From the NCBI GenBank assembly GCA_963693085.1, contig OY856413.1:466669379-466733378 (forward strand): a DNA stretch of 64,000 bases, read 5' to 3'. The notes below the pieces were generated by a model, which was not told the origin of the DNA, made no database searches, and saw only the letters and a program-made list of their open reading frames with translations. The stretch comes from Alisma plantago-aquatica. Taxonomy: Eukaryota > Streptophyta > Magnoliopsida > Alismatales > Alismataceae. The translations under genes and the position numbers were made by a program. Of this stretch, positions 1-11,228 are shown piece by piece; the stretch's first letter is position 1, and the number at the start of each line of letters is the position of its first letter.

Positions 1-1503
1 AATTGTCGGAGACTCCTACTAACTATTTGCGATCAGCTAAGCCGAATAACAAATTGGGGTTTGTTGTCAAAATTAAAAGAAAATAAAAATAAAACAAAGC
101 AAACAATCGATTAAAGGTTAATTTAATCAATTCAAAAAGGAATCTTTAGGATTGCGGTTTCACCGCGGGTTTTCATTGTATTAGATTTTATATAATGCCT
201 CAATCTTCTCTCTCTATCCGGGTAATGGCCTGAAAATAGAATTGCCCACTGTCGTGGTACAATTCACTACTTAGGTTTAGGTCGGTTCCACCGTCGTAGT
301 AACCTATCCCCTAAACTAAGTGCATTACGAACGATCTCTCAGTATCCACCATTAATTTTACACCACCTTGTTCAAGGGATTTATTGATTAATGTAGGTTT
401 CGTCTCTTTTCAGCCGTTAATCCTTCTGTCAAAGTGATTGAGGGCGTTAGGTTATTATTATGGTGATCAAGCATAACAATATATGGAGAAAACGAAGCTA
501 TACCACAGATTTAAGAGAGAAAATATGAATTACTATTATAAACTTGTCATACAATGAATTCCCGGGCTACTCCCGGTCCTAAAGATGGAGGGGATTAGCC
601 CTGCATGTTCATCTCACACAAGTACATGGTAGAAATAGGGGAAATCATATGAAAAACGTGAATTGAATGGGAAAACCCCTGAACGGAGAAGAATCGATTG
701 ATCCTTTGTGTAGAACACGTGCTTTCCCGCCTCTCGGTGGTGAAATCCGTCTTTGGCAGTGTCCGGATTGACTGGTATGAACTTCTGGCCTCCGTTCTCC
801 TTTCTCTCGCTCCTCGGCACTTGTGCAATGGCTAATCTGATCTTCCTCTCCGTCTCTGGGCGGCCGTCATTAGGTATAAGTCCCTAATTAGGTTGCTAAT
901 TAACTCCAGCCGTCCGATTCAGATCATTAGAAAGCAAACTCATATCCTACGGTGTCGATACCATCGACGCGAGTCGATGGTATCGACCCGCTACAGTAGC
1001 GGCTGGCTGCAAACCCTTCTTTTGTCGCGCCCGACATCATCTCGATACCATCGACTTGGGTCGATGGTATCGACTTCCTTTTGGCGTCGGTTTTGTCACT
1101 TTGCGACGTTGTAGCCTCCGTGTGTCGATGGTATCGACTGGGTGTCGATAATATCGACTGCTTCTTCGCCAGCAACCTGAAGGTGTCTCGATACCATCAA
1201 CATCAAGTCGATGGTATTGACTCTTTGCTGCTCCTTTCGGTTGGAAACCTGTGGCCTTGTCGATGGTATCGACTTCAAATACTTGTTTTTCCTGAAATTC
1301 AAAGACAAGATCAAATAAATCCACACAAATAATAATAATGTGATAATTAATGCTCAAAATGATAAAACTAAGGGGATTTGACATAAAATGATGGCAAAGA
1401 CCAAAATGGATGAATTATGCGATATTAACCATAGAAATGACTAATTAAAGCATAAAACACACATAAAACAGGTCTATAAATGCGACTCAAAATCATCGCA
1501 TCA
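1..1503 (-). repeat. 3' LTR of element A (truncated by window start)
   Basis: This stretch matches 11322-12807 nearly base for base. Read on the minus strand it starts TGATGCGATG at 1503, directly after a polypurine tract. It is 17 bp longer than the matching part of the 5' LTR, mainly because of one extra dyad copy near 1141-1160. It carries no gene; short open frames here only read through the dyad repeats. Confidence 0.95.
949..1276. repeat. Dyad-motif array TCGATACCATCGA in 3' LTR of A
   Basis: About nine copies of TCGATACCATCGA or its complement TCGATGGTATCGA occur here. Each copy has self-complementary 5-bp arms around a 3-bp core. Most are paired head to head 3-6 bp apart, so each pair can fold into a longer hairpin. 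Several copies carry one substitution (TCGATAATATCGA, TCGATACCATCAA). Confidence 0.9.
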
Positions 1504-1520
1504 AACTCCCCTAAGCTTGA
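1504..1520 (-). other. Polypurine tract of element A
   Basis: On the minus strand the sequence TCAAGCTTAGGGGAGTT lies immediately upstream of the 3' LTR start. That is where the plus-strand DNA primer forms in LTR retrotransposons. Confidence 0.8.
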
Positions 1521-2970
1521 ACATTGCTCGCCCTCGAGCAACTCATCCTTAGAATAGAATTGCAAATGTCAACTGAAAAACAACAAACCAACCCAACATC
1601 CAATATGACTCCCACTGATCATTCACAAACCGGCCTTCTCTAACCACAGAACAGTAATTACCCTAAAGGCGACAGTAATCATCAATAAAAGAAATTGACC
1701 TCCAAACTGATGAACACTATCACATAAGGCAGTTAACATAATAAAACTCGCCAGTTCAGCCTTGGTGCATCCTGTGATCGCCTAAACTACGTTGCTCGCC
1801 CTAACTACCATCTAAATGGAAGCAGTTCTCCTGATATTCATTAGTGAGGAGAAATTCACGGTGACCTACCAATCCGAGCAACGGGTGGATGAAGATGGGT
1901 GGCTCATGGAAGAACGTGGAAGTATTGTACACTTTCAACATGCATATACAAAAATGTCCTATATGATGCACATGCACATTAGAAATGCCCTAATGCCTAA
2001 ACTTGGGTGAAATGATGCATGCACTAACCATCCCTCTCAAAATAAGATGGATATCTAGTCAAGCTACATCATGTACTAAATTATCCTGAAATGCAACTAA
2101 TATCATGTTCCTTTCTCCTTCTTATTTAACTTTCTTCTAATTCTTTTTCTTTTCCTTTTTTTTATTGCAGATTTTCAGCTTTTTTTCCAGCCCACATATC
2201 CATAATTGCTTAAAGATAAGTTTATTGGGATACTTTCTTCATTGATCAGAAATTTTTGCACTATTTAGAAGGTATGGAACAATTAATTCACCATTGGGGA
2301 AAAATTGAGATACATGATATACTTTATGCATGAAGATCATGAATGCAACTACATGGCATGCACCTAAAGGTAATGTGCATGAATCACTGTATTTTTTATT
2401 TTATGCAAACATATGGAAAATACCAATGCAAGTCCTATCTAAATGCTATGCACACAAAAAGGAATTAAAACTGCACTTTACTTCCAATTCTTAGGTGGAT
2501 TATAGAAAAATGAAATGGAACGATCACAAGACTAGATGACTGAACCTTAGAAAGATATTATGTGTCCCTCCTTACTGACCTGTGTAGTAGTTTAGAGGGT
2601 TCTCTCTCTTACATCCAATTAAAGTCTCATTACCATTTGGTTAGGTTAGGCTCAAACAACCATTTCCGTCCACTTTCATGAATCATTAGGAGTACATGTA
2701 TGAAATGTTGTTTTAAAGTTGACATAATCAATCATTTTCGTAGGATATGTGCCCAAGGTCAACACAAAACAAGCTATCCAACACACAAAAATTTTCAAAT
2801 TTCCCTTGAATTTCCCATGCACTAACAGCAAGATGACACACTTTTATGATGTCCACAATTACACTAGATAGCACGTGGATCCTACAAAACTAAAATTGCA
2901 AGAAAAAAATAACAAGAGAACAAAAGCAATAACGCTAAAAACTGAAAACAATAAAAGATAGAGTTGTTCC
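1521..2970 (-). other. Noncoding block between the two polypurine tracts of A
   Basis: A stretch of 1.45 kb of AT-rich sequence lies between the ORF-1 gene and the 3' LTR. It has no open frame of meaningful length on either strand and no recognisable domain. A short T-rich run lies near 2101-2165. Noncoding sequence after the env-position gene is usual in Athila elements. Confidence 0.7.
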
Positions 2971-2990
2971 AACTACCCCCTAAGCTTGAA
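2971..2990 (-). other. Second polypurine-tract-like copy in A
   Basis: On the minus strand the sequence reads TTCAAGCTTAGGGGGTAGTT. It is a near copy of the tract at 1504-1520, sharing CAAGCTTAGGGG. It lies just downstream of the end of the ORF-1 gene, 1.45 kb before the LTR. Confidence 0.7.
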
Positions 2991-3110
2991 TTCGACTATT
3001 GCCTCATAGTCAAAAACAAACTTAAAGATTGGAACAGGGATACCCGGTCACTCTTGTGGAGGTGGAGGCGGGTATGGCGGCGTCGTGGGGTCCCAAGACG
3101 GGTATTGCCC

Positions 3111-4637
3111 CTAAAAGGTCAGATCATACTGGGGCATCGGAGGAGGCTGTGGATACCCCCCAAAATAATTCTGGCTCCAGTAATGATCGTAAAACGACTG
3201 CTGCTGCTGCTCCATCCTATGCAGTCGATCATCGATGTTCTCTTGATTTGCGAAAAGAAGGCGTTCATTCTCGAAGATCGCCTGCTGGTTGACAAAAAGC
3301 CGGTTGGTGGTATCTTGAATACCGGCGTACGCAGCGGTGTGGCTGTGCTGCGTCTGCTGAATATCTTGGAGCATGATGTACATGCCTTGCATGGAATAGG
3401 CATCCTCGCTAGGCTGCGAGGGCTGTGGTGATGGCGGCGTAGGCTGTGATGATGAAGATGCACCCGGATGCATCCGAGGACGCTTCCGGGGTGCTACTCG
3501 TGCTCGAAGAGGTGTGAATGCCTCCTCTGCCTCGTCGTCCTGTCTGTCATCACCGCCGTCATTGCCGCCTTCTTCATCATTGGAGTCGATGGCTATGATC
3601 GGCCATCTGAAGTGTCGTGCGCCCTCGATGTTGAAGACGGGATCCGGCAGTGCGCACTCCTATTACGCTTGATTTACGTGGCAATGCGCAAAAGCCACGC
3701 CAGCTCGGAGAAGAACGAGATTGGCTCGGTGTAGATGTTGCAAGTTGACCTTGCTTCTCGTAGAAAGAGGAGTCAGCTGGTCGAGATTCAAGCCCAAGTA
3801 GAGGGCTACCTTGGTGACAAGCCCCCCAAAATGAATCGGGGCTTTTCTCGTGCTCCTCTTCACTGCCAAAACTCGTTGTAGAAAGAATGCACCCCAGTTG
3901 CATTCTTGGCGCTTTAGGAGCTGATATAAGAAGAAAAGATCTGTCTCTTGAAATTTGCTTAGTGCCAGATCACTTAGAGCAAAGATGGTGGAACTCAACA
4001 TCCGGTGCAATACCCGAACAAATGGGTGCTCGAAGTCGGCTACCGCAGCGTTGTGGTAGCTCACCGACCTCCCTTGTGGCACCGTCACCAACTCGGAGAA
4101 GAGAGCGTCGTAGTTGGTGTGGTTATCCGGCCGCCGGTGGTCGTATGGAGAATGATTCCAATTGAAGATCATATTGAATTGGCGAAGCGTGAGGGTATAG
4201 TCACGGTTGTACAATCGGAAAGACACCCGGCCCTTTATCCATTCACGGTCGGTGGTGACGATGTCGTTAGGCACGACGCAGACGTCAAGTGACGCCATGA
4301 ACTCCGCCACCAACTCTTTGTAGGTTGGCCACTCGCCGAAAAACGGCTGGCCATCTGCATGGTACTGTAACTCATCGGGCCTCCTGCTTGTACGTTTCGC
4401 TTGCCCCTGCAGAACATAGGCCAAATTGGCCTCGAATCCGAGGTCTTGGATCATTTCCCGGTCCACATACCGGGTGGGTTCAATCTTCCTTTTTAAGATC
4501 TCCTCATAGATCTTCTTCACCTCTGTGGAAGGATGCATCATGCGCGGCCATGCAACCGACCCGGGAGGAGGTGGCACAAACTCCTGAATCTCCTCCGGGT
4601 CCGCACGTGAAGAAGATGCTCCAGCGACGTGAACCAT
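3111..4637 (-). pseudogene. ATHILA ORF-1 family protein (env-position gene), interrupted by tandem stops
   Basis: This is the extra gene between integrase and 3' LTR that defines Athila elements; its biochemical role is unknown, and env-like refers only to position. I place the start at the ATG at 4637 (MVHVAGASSS); the frame is open slightly further upstream but without an ATG. The first 324 codons contain the family-type core, including GRVSFRLYNRDYTLTLRQF and DLFFLYQLLKRQECNWGAFF. The frame then meets TAA and TAG in a row at 3660-3665. It stays open afterwards in the same phase through an acidic, Asp/Glu-rich stretch and a Gln/Pro-rich tail (frame 3473-3111). That tail is typical of the family, so the stops look like damage in a gene of about 508 codons. 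I see no clear signal peptide or membrane segment. Confidence 0.8.
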
Positions 4638-4854
4638 GTTGGCGATGAGAAAGGGATTAGAAAGAGAGAGCTCGATGCACAATGGAGATATGAATCTCCG
4701 TTCGGTGACGATCGTCGCTCGGTGATGATGGTCTTCGCTCTTGGATGGCTCGGGGGAGTGCTCGGCGCAAAGGGACTAGATCACTCTGAAGGTGTGACGT
4801 CAAATGACGTATTGGTTCTCCTTAAATAGACTTGGTCGGCGCTACTGTTGGCCC

Positions 4855-5375
4855 GTCGATACTATCGACGCGAGTCGATGGTATCGACTTGGGTCGATGC
4901 TATCTGCCCCTCACTAGTATCGACGGTCGTCGATTGCTGGATCTTGTAACACAGATCGCTGACGTGTCGATACCATCGACATGGGTCGATAGTATCGACG
5001 CTGCACCCGGATCGATGACATGGAAGCCGTTATCGCCGTCGATTTCTTTGCTCGGATCGGTGACATGGATGGTCGATTCCATCAACAGGTGTCGATAGTA
5101 TCGACTTGGCTTCATTGCGACACCGCCTTTTTGCATTTCAACCTAGAACCATGTCGATACCATCGACGAGGCCGTCGATGGTATCGAGTTGACTGAGACA
5201 AATCGGTCTGAACTTCTCCAGAGATCTCGATGGTATTGACGTTTCCTTCTCGACCACCTGTAGGTATGTCGATACCATCGACGAGGCCGTCGATGGTATC
5301 GACTTAGAATGAAATCTGTAGTCGCCAACCTGTACCCTTGTCGATACCATCGACTAGGGTGTCGATGGTATCGAC
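4855..5375. repeat. Dyad-motif array in the pol-env spacer of A
   Basis: About a dozen copies or variants of the LTR dyad (TCGATACCATCGA, TCGATACTATCGA, TCGATGGTATCGA) lie between the end of integrase and the start of ORF-1. Several are arranged as head-to-head pairs such as those at 5153-5187 and 5268-5302. The rest of the spacer is not an obvious copy of the LTR, so the motif itself seems to be shared. Confidence 0.85.
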
Positions 5376-5552
5376 TCCGCCTCAGCCTGCACAATGAACA
5401 AACGGATCAAGGTATCTTTTTTTACACTAAAAATTGAACAAAAATAAAGCAACCTACGATTATAATTAAACTATCCTAATGTACCGATGGTTGGGTTGCC
5501 TCCCAACAAGCACCCTTATTTAACGTCTTAGGCTAGACGGCTTCCGGGCATC
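5376..5552 (-). other. Spacer after integrase of A
   Basis: Short noncoding stretch between the dyad array and the end of integrase. I see no features in it. Confidence 0.5.
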
Positions 5553-6860
5553 TCATCCATCCAAAAGTGCAATGAGTTTAACCTCATTCACCTTCCTCTT
5601 GTAATTCTCACCAAAATAGAGCTTCAGCCTCTGTCCATTTACCAAGAACGTGGTATCACCATCATGCACTAAAATCGCATCGTGTGGTTTGACCTCTTCC
5701 ACCACAAACGGTCCACTCCACCAGGATTTGAGCTTCCCGGGATGCAACTTGAGTCGGGAGTTGAACAACAAAACACTATCTCCTTTCTTGAACGTGTGCA
5801 ACTCGATGTGGCGATCGTGGATCAGTTTTGTGCGCTCCTTGTATATCCGGGCATTCTCATATGCCGTCATCCGTAGCTCATCCAGCTCATTCAATTCAAA
5901 CATTCTCTTTCTCCCTGCTTCATTATAACTTAGATTTAGCCTTCTAAGCGCCCAATGGGCCTTGTGCTCCAACTCTACCGGTAGGTGACAAGCCCGGCCA
6001 TACGCCAACCTAAAAGGCATGGTGCCTATAGGTGTTTTGTAGGCCGTTCTGTACGCCCACAGTGCATCTGGTAGTAGGGCACTCCAGTTCTTCCTCGTGG
6101 ATGCCACCGTTCGCTCTAGAATCTTCTTGATTTCACGGTTTGAGACCTCCACTTGACCTTGAGTCTGCGGATGATATGGGGTGCCAATGTTGTGCTTGAC
6201 CCCATATTTCTTCAATAATGTCGATAACTTCTGATTCCTAAAATGTGTACCCCCATCACTGATTATCATTCGGGGTATCCCAAACCTGCAGAAAATATTC
6301 TCCTTCATGAACCTGCACACTACAGTGGAATCATTAGTCCTTGTGGGGATTGCTTCTACCCACTTCGACACATAATCAACTGCTAACAAGATATATAAAT
6401 TGGAGTTCGAGGACACAAAGGGTCCCATGAAATCTATGCCCCACAAATCAAATACTTCAACTTCCTGAAATACATTCAGGGGCATCTCCTGTCGCTTTGA
6501 GATATTACCTGCTCGCTGACAAGGATCACATTGCCTCACAAAATCGTAGGCATCCCGAAACAAAGTTGTCCAATAAAGGCCGCTTTCCAAAACCTTAGCT
6601 TCCGTTCGCGAGCTGGCATGGTGTCCTCCCATAGGTGATGCATGGCAATGATGGAGAACACTCTCGTACTCCACTTCAGGCACACACCTGTGTAAAATAC
6701 CGTCCCTGCATTGCTTAAGAAGAATTGGATCATCCCAAAAATAGTATCTCAAAGAATGAAAAAATCTCTTCTTCTCCTGATATGACCAATCTTCCGGGAT
6801 GATCCCGCAAGCTAAATAATTTACAATTTCAGCGAACCAAGCCTCTTTAGAGTTAATTTT
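5553..6860 (-). pseudogene. Integrase part of the A polyprotein
   Basis: Integrase inserts the element cDNA into the host chromosome. In the segment read from 6752, an HHCC zinc-binding region is visible (H37, H44 or H45, C75, C78). The catalytic triad is D107 (WGIDFMGPF), D166 (IISDGGTHF) and E202 (GQVEVSNRE), with 35 residues between the last two, as in DD35E enzymes. The C-terminal part has the gypsy-type module ([21 protein letters not shown], then WSGPFVV). The segment is in the same phase as the upstream RT-RNase H region and is cut from it only by a TAG at 6861-6863. It therefore has no start of its own and is the C-terminal part of a polyprotein. Confidence 0.92.
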
Positions 6861-8447
6861 CTAAAGTTGTTCATCCGAAAACGTCTCGGTTATGGGTATA
6901 TGTAAATCTTTTTCATCCACCCTTTCTAACCTAGACAAATGATCAGCCACTACATTCTCAATCCCAGATTTATCCTTGATTTCGATGTCAAATTCCTGTA
7001 AGAGCAAAATCCACCTAATGAGTCTAGGCTTTGCATCTTTTTTCTCCATCAAGTATTTTATTACAGCATGGTCAGTCCATACAACTACTTTAGACCCAAC
7101 TAAATACTGCCGGAATTTTTCGAAAGCAAACACAACGGCAAGTAATTCTTTTTCAGTAGTTGTATAATTCAATTGAGCATCATTTAGAGTTTTTGAAGCA
7201 TAGAAAATCACAGCGGGCTTATTATCTACCCATTGCCCCAATACGGCTCCTACCGCAAAATCCGAAGCGTCACAAATCAATTCGAAAGGTTTCGTCCAAT
7301 CCGGCGTTTGAACAACCGGGGCAGAAATCAATTTTTCTTTCAAAACATCGAATGCATGTAGACACTTATCATTGAAATTGAAAACCGCATCTTTCTCCAA
7401 AAGCTCGGACAAAGGTTTTGCAATTTTAGAAAAATCCTTTATGAATCGCCGATAGAACCCGACGTGTCCCAGAAAACTTCTCACCCCTTTTACAGAATTT
7501 GGTGGGGGCAACTTGGAAATGACCTCAATTTTCACCGGGTCCACCTCAAGACCTTTGCTAGACACCTTGTGTCCTAGCACTATTCCCTCTGTCACCATCA
7601 TGTGACATTTCTCCCAGTTAAGGACCAAGTGTGTGTCCTCACAACGCTGCAACACTTTGTCTAGGTTATAGAGACATTCATCAAACGATGCACCATAAAC
7701 TGAGAAGTCATCCATAAAAACCTCAAGACAGCGCTCTACCATGTCAGAAAATATGGCGAGCATACAGCATTGAAACGTCGCCGGTGCGTTGCATAAACCA
7801 AACGGCATTTGACGGTAAGAAAAAGTCCCATAGGGACAAGTGAACGTAGATTTCTCTTGATCCAAAGGATCAATCGAGATCGGGTTGTACCCTGAGTACC
7901 CGTCTAGAAAACAAAAGTGCGATCGCCCAGCAAGACGTTCTAAAATTTGATCAATAAATGGTAAAGGAAAGTGATCCTTAAGTGTGGAAGCATTCAAACG
8001 ACGGTAGTCAATACAAACTCGCCATCCGATTACCAATCGGGTGGTGACAGGTTGATTCAATAAATTTTGAGTGACAGTAATTCCCCCCTTCTTAGGGACT
8101 ACCTGTGTGGGACTCACCCATGTCGAGTCTGATATGGCATAGATAATCCCTGCAGCAAGAAGTTTAATGACCTCTTTCTTCACAACCTCCATCATGCTCG
8201 GATTTAGACGTCTCTGAGGCTGAATCACTGGCTTGGCTCCCTCCTCGAGCCGAATCTTGTGCTGACATAGAGTAGGGGAAATCCCCTTGATGTCTGCAAC
8301 GGACCACCCAAAAGCTCCTCGGTGGTTTTTCAGCACTATCAACAGTTGCTCCTCCTCTTCCGCACTCAAATAAGCAGAAACGATCACCGGTAACTTGTCT
8401 TTCTCAGCTAGAAAGACATACTTGAGATGCGGGGGCAGCGGCTTTAA
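6861..8447 (-). pseudogene. Reverse transcriptase and RNase H part of the A polyprotein
   Basis: This part copies element RNA to DNA and degrades the RNA strand. RT motifs are visible in order: [32 protein letters not shown] and the catalytic VFMDDFSVY (FMDD codons at 7707-7718). RNase H follows, with [18 protein letters not shown], a Glu in [17 protein letters not shown], an Asp in [12 protein letters not shown] and the family end [11 protein letters not shown]. It is in phase with gag-protease upstream, separated by a TAA at 8448-8450, and with integrase downstream, separated by TAG at 6861-6863. Both stops look like single-base nonsense changes. RT fingers, palm and RNase H appear otherwise complete. 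Confidence 0.93.
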
Positions 8448-10913
8448 TTACAAATCTGGCGGGCTGATAAGAGATGATTGTAGCGGTGGGGGAAGTGCAC
8501 CTAAATCTTCATAGTGCCTCACATAGAAGCATGGAAGCATCTGAAGCATTTTAGCACACTCTTTGAGTGATTTACTCCGCATCCAATCATATGTAATATT
8601 CAACAAACAAGCCTCCAGCGGTAATTCCGGATATGCATCAACAACAGAAATAGCAATCGCATCATCCTCCCAAGAAGGCGGAATGTCCTCATTCTCATCA
8701 TTTGGAAATCCCACAGCTTTACACAAAGAAACAACCTTAGTCTGCTCCATGATATCCACAGCTAAGGTTCCATTATCCACCTTGCTCATCACATGAGCCA
8801 TGTCCAGAAATGGTTTTCCAAGGCAGAGTGAGATATTGCGATCCATATGTTTCACCATATTACATTGTTCTTTTACTTTAGATGACGCAGTGCTAGAAGG
8901 CATGACCATCTCAAAGAGGTCATCTGCTATGCCCAAGGTCAAGCGACCTCTCCCCATCTCTAGGATCATGTCGGTTGTAGCTTGGAAGGGACGTCCAAGT
9001 AACAGCTCATTGCCATGCTCATCCTGCATCTCCATAACCACAAAATCAGTCGGAAAGACAAATCGATCCACCTTTACTAAGACATCTTCACAGATTCCAT
9101 AAGGCTTCACCACAGAGTTGTCGACCAATTGAATAGTCATATTGCTCGGCCGTGACTCCTTCAGTCCCAACTTTTTAAATGTCGAAAGGGGCATCAAGTT
9201 GATGCTTGCCCCTGAATCACACAATGCTTCTCCAAATTTACACTTCCCGATATAGCAAGAAATGTTGAAACACCCTGGATCCTGTCTCTTTGGCGGCAAA
9301 GTGCCCATAATGAAGGCACTTACTTGCTCCTTTAGCACAACGACCTCAGTATCTGGTATTTTCCTCTTCTTGGTAATGACATCTTTTAGAAACTTCCCGT
9401 ATGAAGGGATTTGCTCAATGGCTTTTAGTAATGGGATATTGACTGAAAGCTTCCTAAAACTGTCCAGGAACTTCTTGAACTGTGCATCTACCTTCCTTGC
9501 CTTCACACTATTTGGATAAGGGACCGGAACAGCTTGTGCCCTTTGATGGGGTGGCACATAAGGCGTCTTTTTCTCCAATTCCTCCTCTTCAACTTGTTCT
9601 TCAGTACCATTAACGGCTATGTCTTCAGCTTGCCCTGTGACTGGTGTGGGCTGCTCTGTATTGGTTTCACCTTCAACTTTATCTTGCGGTGTGCTTGTTT
9701 CATCCGTTCTTGGATTCAACACTTTCTTGCCGCTCCTCAGCAGAATAGCCTTAGCTTGCTGGTTTCCCCCGGGAACATTGGTATTCCCCGAAAAACCCAG
9801 ATGTGCCGGTTTCTTCAAACTAGCTATTTCGGCTGCCATCTGCGCCATGGATGTCTCTATGGTCCTCATTTGAGCCCCATGGCTCTGCAATGTCTGCCCA
9901 AATTGATTCATGAACTCTCCTTGCTGCTTGATTTGCTGGCCAAACGTATTCATTAGCTCTTGATTTTGCTTTATAACTTGATTGAGCAGCTCCGTGCTCT
10001 TATCTTCTGCTACTGGCGTGGGTTTGGCATCCGGATCCTGTAGAAAATTATTTGGATCCTTCCAAGAGAACTTTTTATCTTTTCTCCATGAATAGTCATT
10101 GTTCCTATATCCTTGCTGTTGTCTCATGTATTTGACTTGAGCCTCATCCTCGGACTCATTTTCCTCCTTTTGCAGTAGCTTCTTTGCGAGAAGATCCATC
10201 TTCTCATTCAGCTCTCTCATTGCCTTGGATTCACTGACGACTCGCGCTTGCTCTACCGGGCCTCTTTCTCTTTCACCCCATGACTGCTTTCTAGCCATGT
10301 TCTTGAGTATTTCCCAGCATCTAGTGTCTATGTTGTTTAGAAAAAATCCCGACCCGGCTGAATCCAGATTACTCCTATCATGCTCAGAGAGAGCAAAATA
10401 GAAGATTTTCACCTGCGTTTCCTTGTCCAGCCCGTGATGCGGACACCTCCTCAACATAACCTGAAATCGCTCCCAGGTCTCAAAATATGTTTCACCAGCC
10501 TGTTGGGTGAAATTATGAATCTTCCGGATCATGTCGTTAGTCTTCTCAGGAGGGAAGAACCTCTCAAAGAAGACCTCTACCATATGGTCCCAAGACTCCA
10601 CGAACTCATCGTCTAGATTATGTAGCCACTCTCTTGCTGCTCCCGCCAAGGAACTTGGGAAAAGCTTGAGATAAAATGCATCTTGTGGAAACTTGCCTAT
10701 TTTTACCATGTCGCAGTTTTCAACGAACTGGCTGATGTGTGCAACAGGATCCTCATTCTTCAGCCCATGAAACTCATTTGATTTCACCAAATTAATCAAT
10801 GCTGGATCGATCTTATATGTCGGTATGTTGATCGTCTGCTTCTTTATAAGCCCCTTTGAAGCTGATGAGGAAGAAGATTTGATCTTCTCCCATATGGTCT
10901 GTGGCTCGGCCAT
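8448..10913 (-). pseudogene. Gag and aspartic protease part of the A polyprotein
   Basis: This 821-codon frame starts at ATG 10913 (MAEPQTIWEK). The gag part forms the virus-like particle. The conserved gag core (AREWLHNLDDEFVESWDHM, then ETYFETWERFQVMLRRCPHHG) lies around residues 85-165. I find no CCHC zinc knuckle. A charged, Gln-rich linker leads to the retropepsin-like protease, with active-site D566-S-G-A in LCDSGASINLMPL and the later LLLGRPF motif. The frame ends in TAA at 8448-8450 but continues in the same phase into RT. gag-pro-pol was therefore one reading frame of about 1787 codons, 10913 to 5553. Upstream, the frame is open and acidic back to a TAG at 11034-11036. An in-phase ATG (11042) two codons earlier suggests the true start may have been lost. 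Confidence 0.92.
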
Positions 10914-11205
10914 CTCTTCTGGTTCATATTCAGAATCTACCTCTTCTTGGTACTCTTGCTCGGAATGCTCCTCGTCCTCAGGTCCCGAAAATGGAACCTC
11001 GGGTGCGCGTTCCGCGTAGTCAGTACTACGCGTCTACACCATACACCGTACCTGAAATAAGAAAATTTGAGTTCAGTACTAAGCTTAGACGAGTATAAAC
11101 AATTATAGCACAATGTAAAAATATTTGAAATTGAATGAAAAATAAAAAAATTTGTGGCCTAGAGTGGCCGCGCGTAGCACTCGAAGTGCCAACAATTCGC
11201 TGTAT
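10914..11205 (-). other. Leader of element A between PBS and gag
   Basis: The untranslated leader contains an in-phase ATG at 11042 followed at once by GTG TAG. From 11033 to 10914 an acidic stretch is open in the gag phase. If the TAG is a mutation, gag originally began about 43 codons further upstream. Confidence 0.55.
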
Positions 11206-11222
11206 CCCTGGCAACGGCGCCA
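11206..11222 (-). other. Primer-binding site, tRNA-Asp, element A
   Basis: On the minus strand TGGCGCCGTTGCCAGGG lies 6 nt after the 5' LTR end. It is complementary to the 3' end of plant tRNA-Asp apart from one position (A in place of G, as I recall the tRNA). Athila elements typically use this primer. Confidence 0.88.
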
Positions 11223-11228
11223 AAAACT

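Noticed and set aside
595..1384. Short open frames on both strands of the A LTR
   Set aside because: They overlap each other and are duplicated in the other LTR; several read through the dyad repeats.
3111..4637. A true retroviral-type envelope gene
   Set aside because: No clear signal peptide, membrane anchor or fusion-peptide features; it matches the ATHILA ORF-1 type and is env-like only by position.
949..5375. Regular short repeats that might suggest a CRISPR-like array
   Set aside because: Spacing is irregular, units are 13-bp dyads in alternating orientation, and they lie inside plant retrotransposon LTRs and spacer.
11206..11222. Possible tRNA-Asp gene fragment
   Set aside because: Only the 3' terminal complement including CCA is present, directly next to an LTR end: a primer-binding site.
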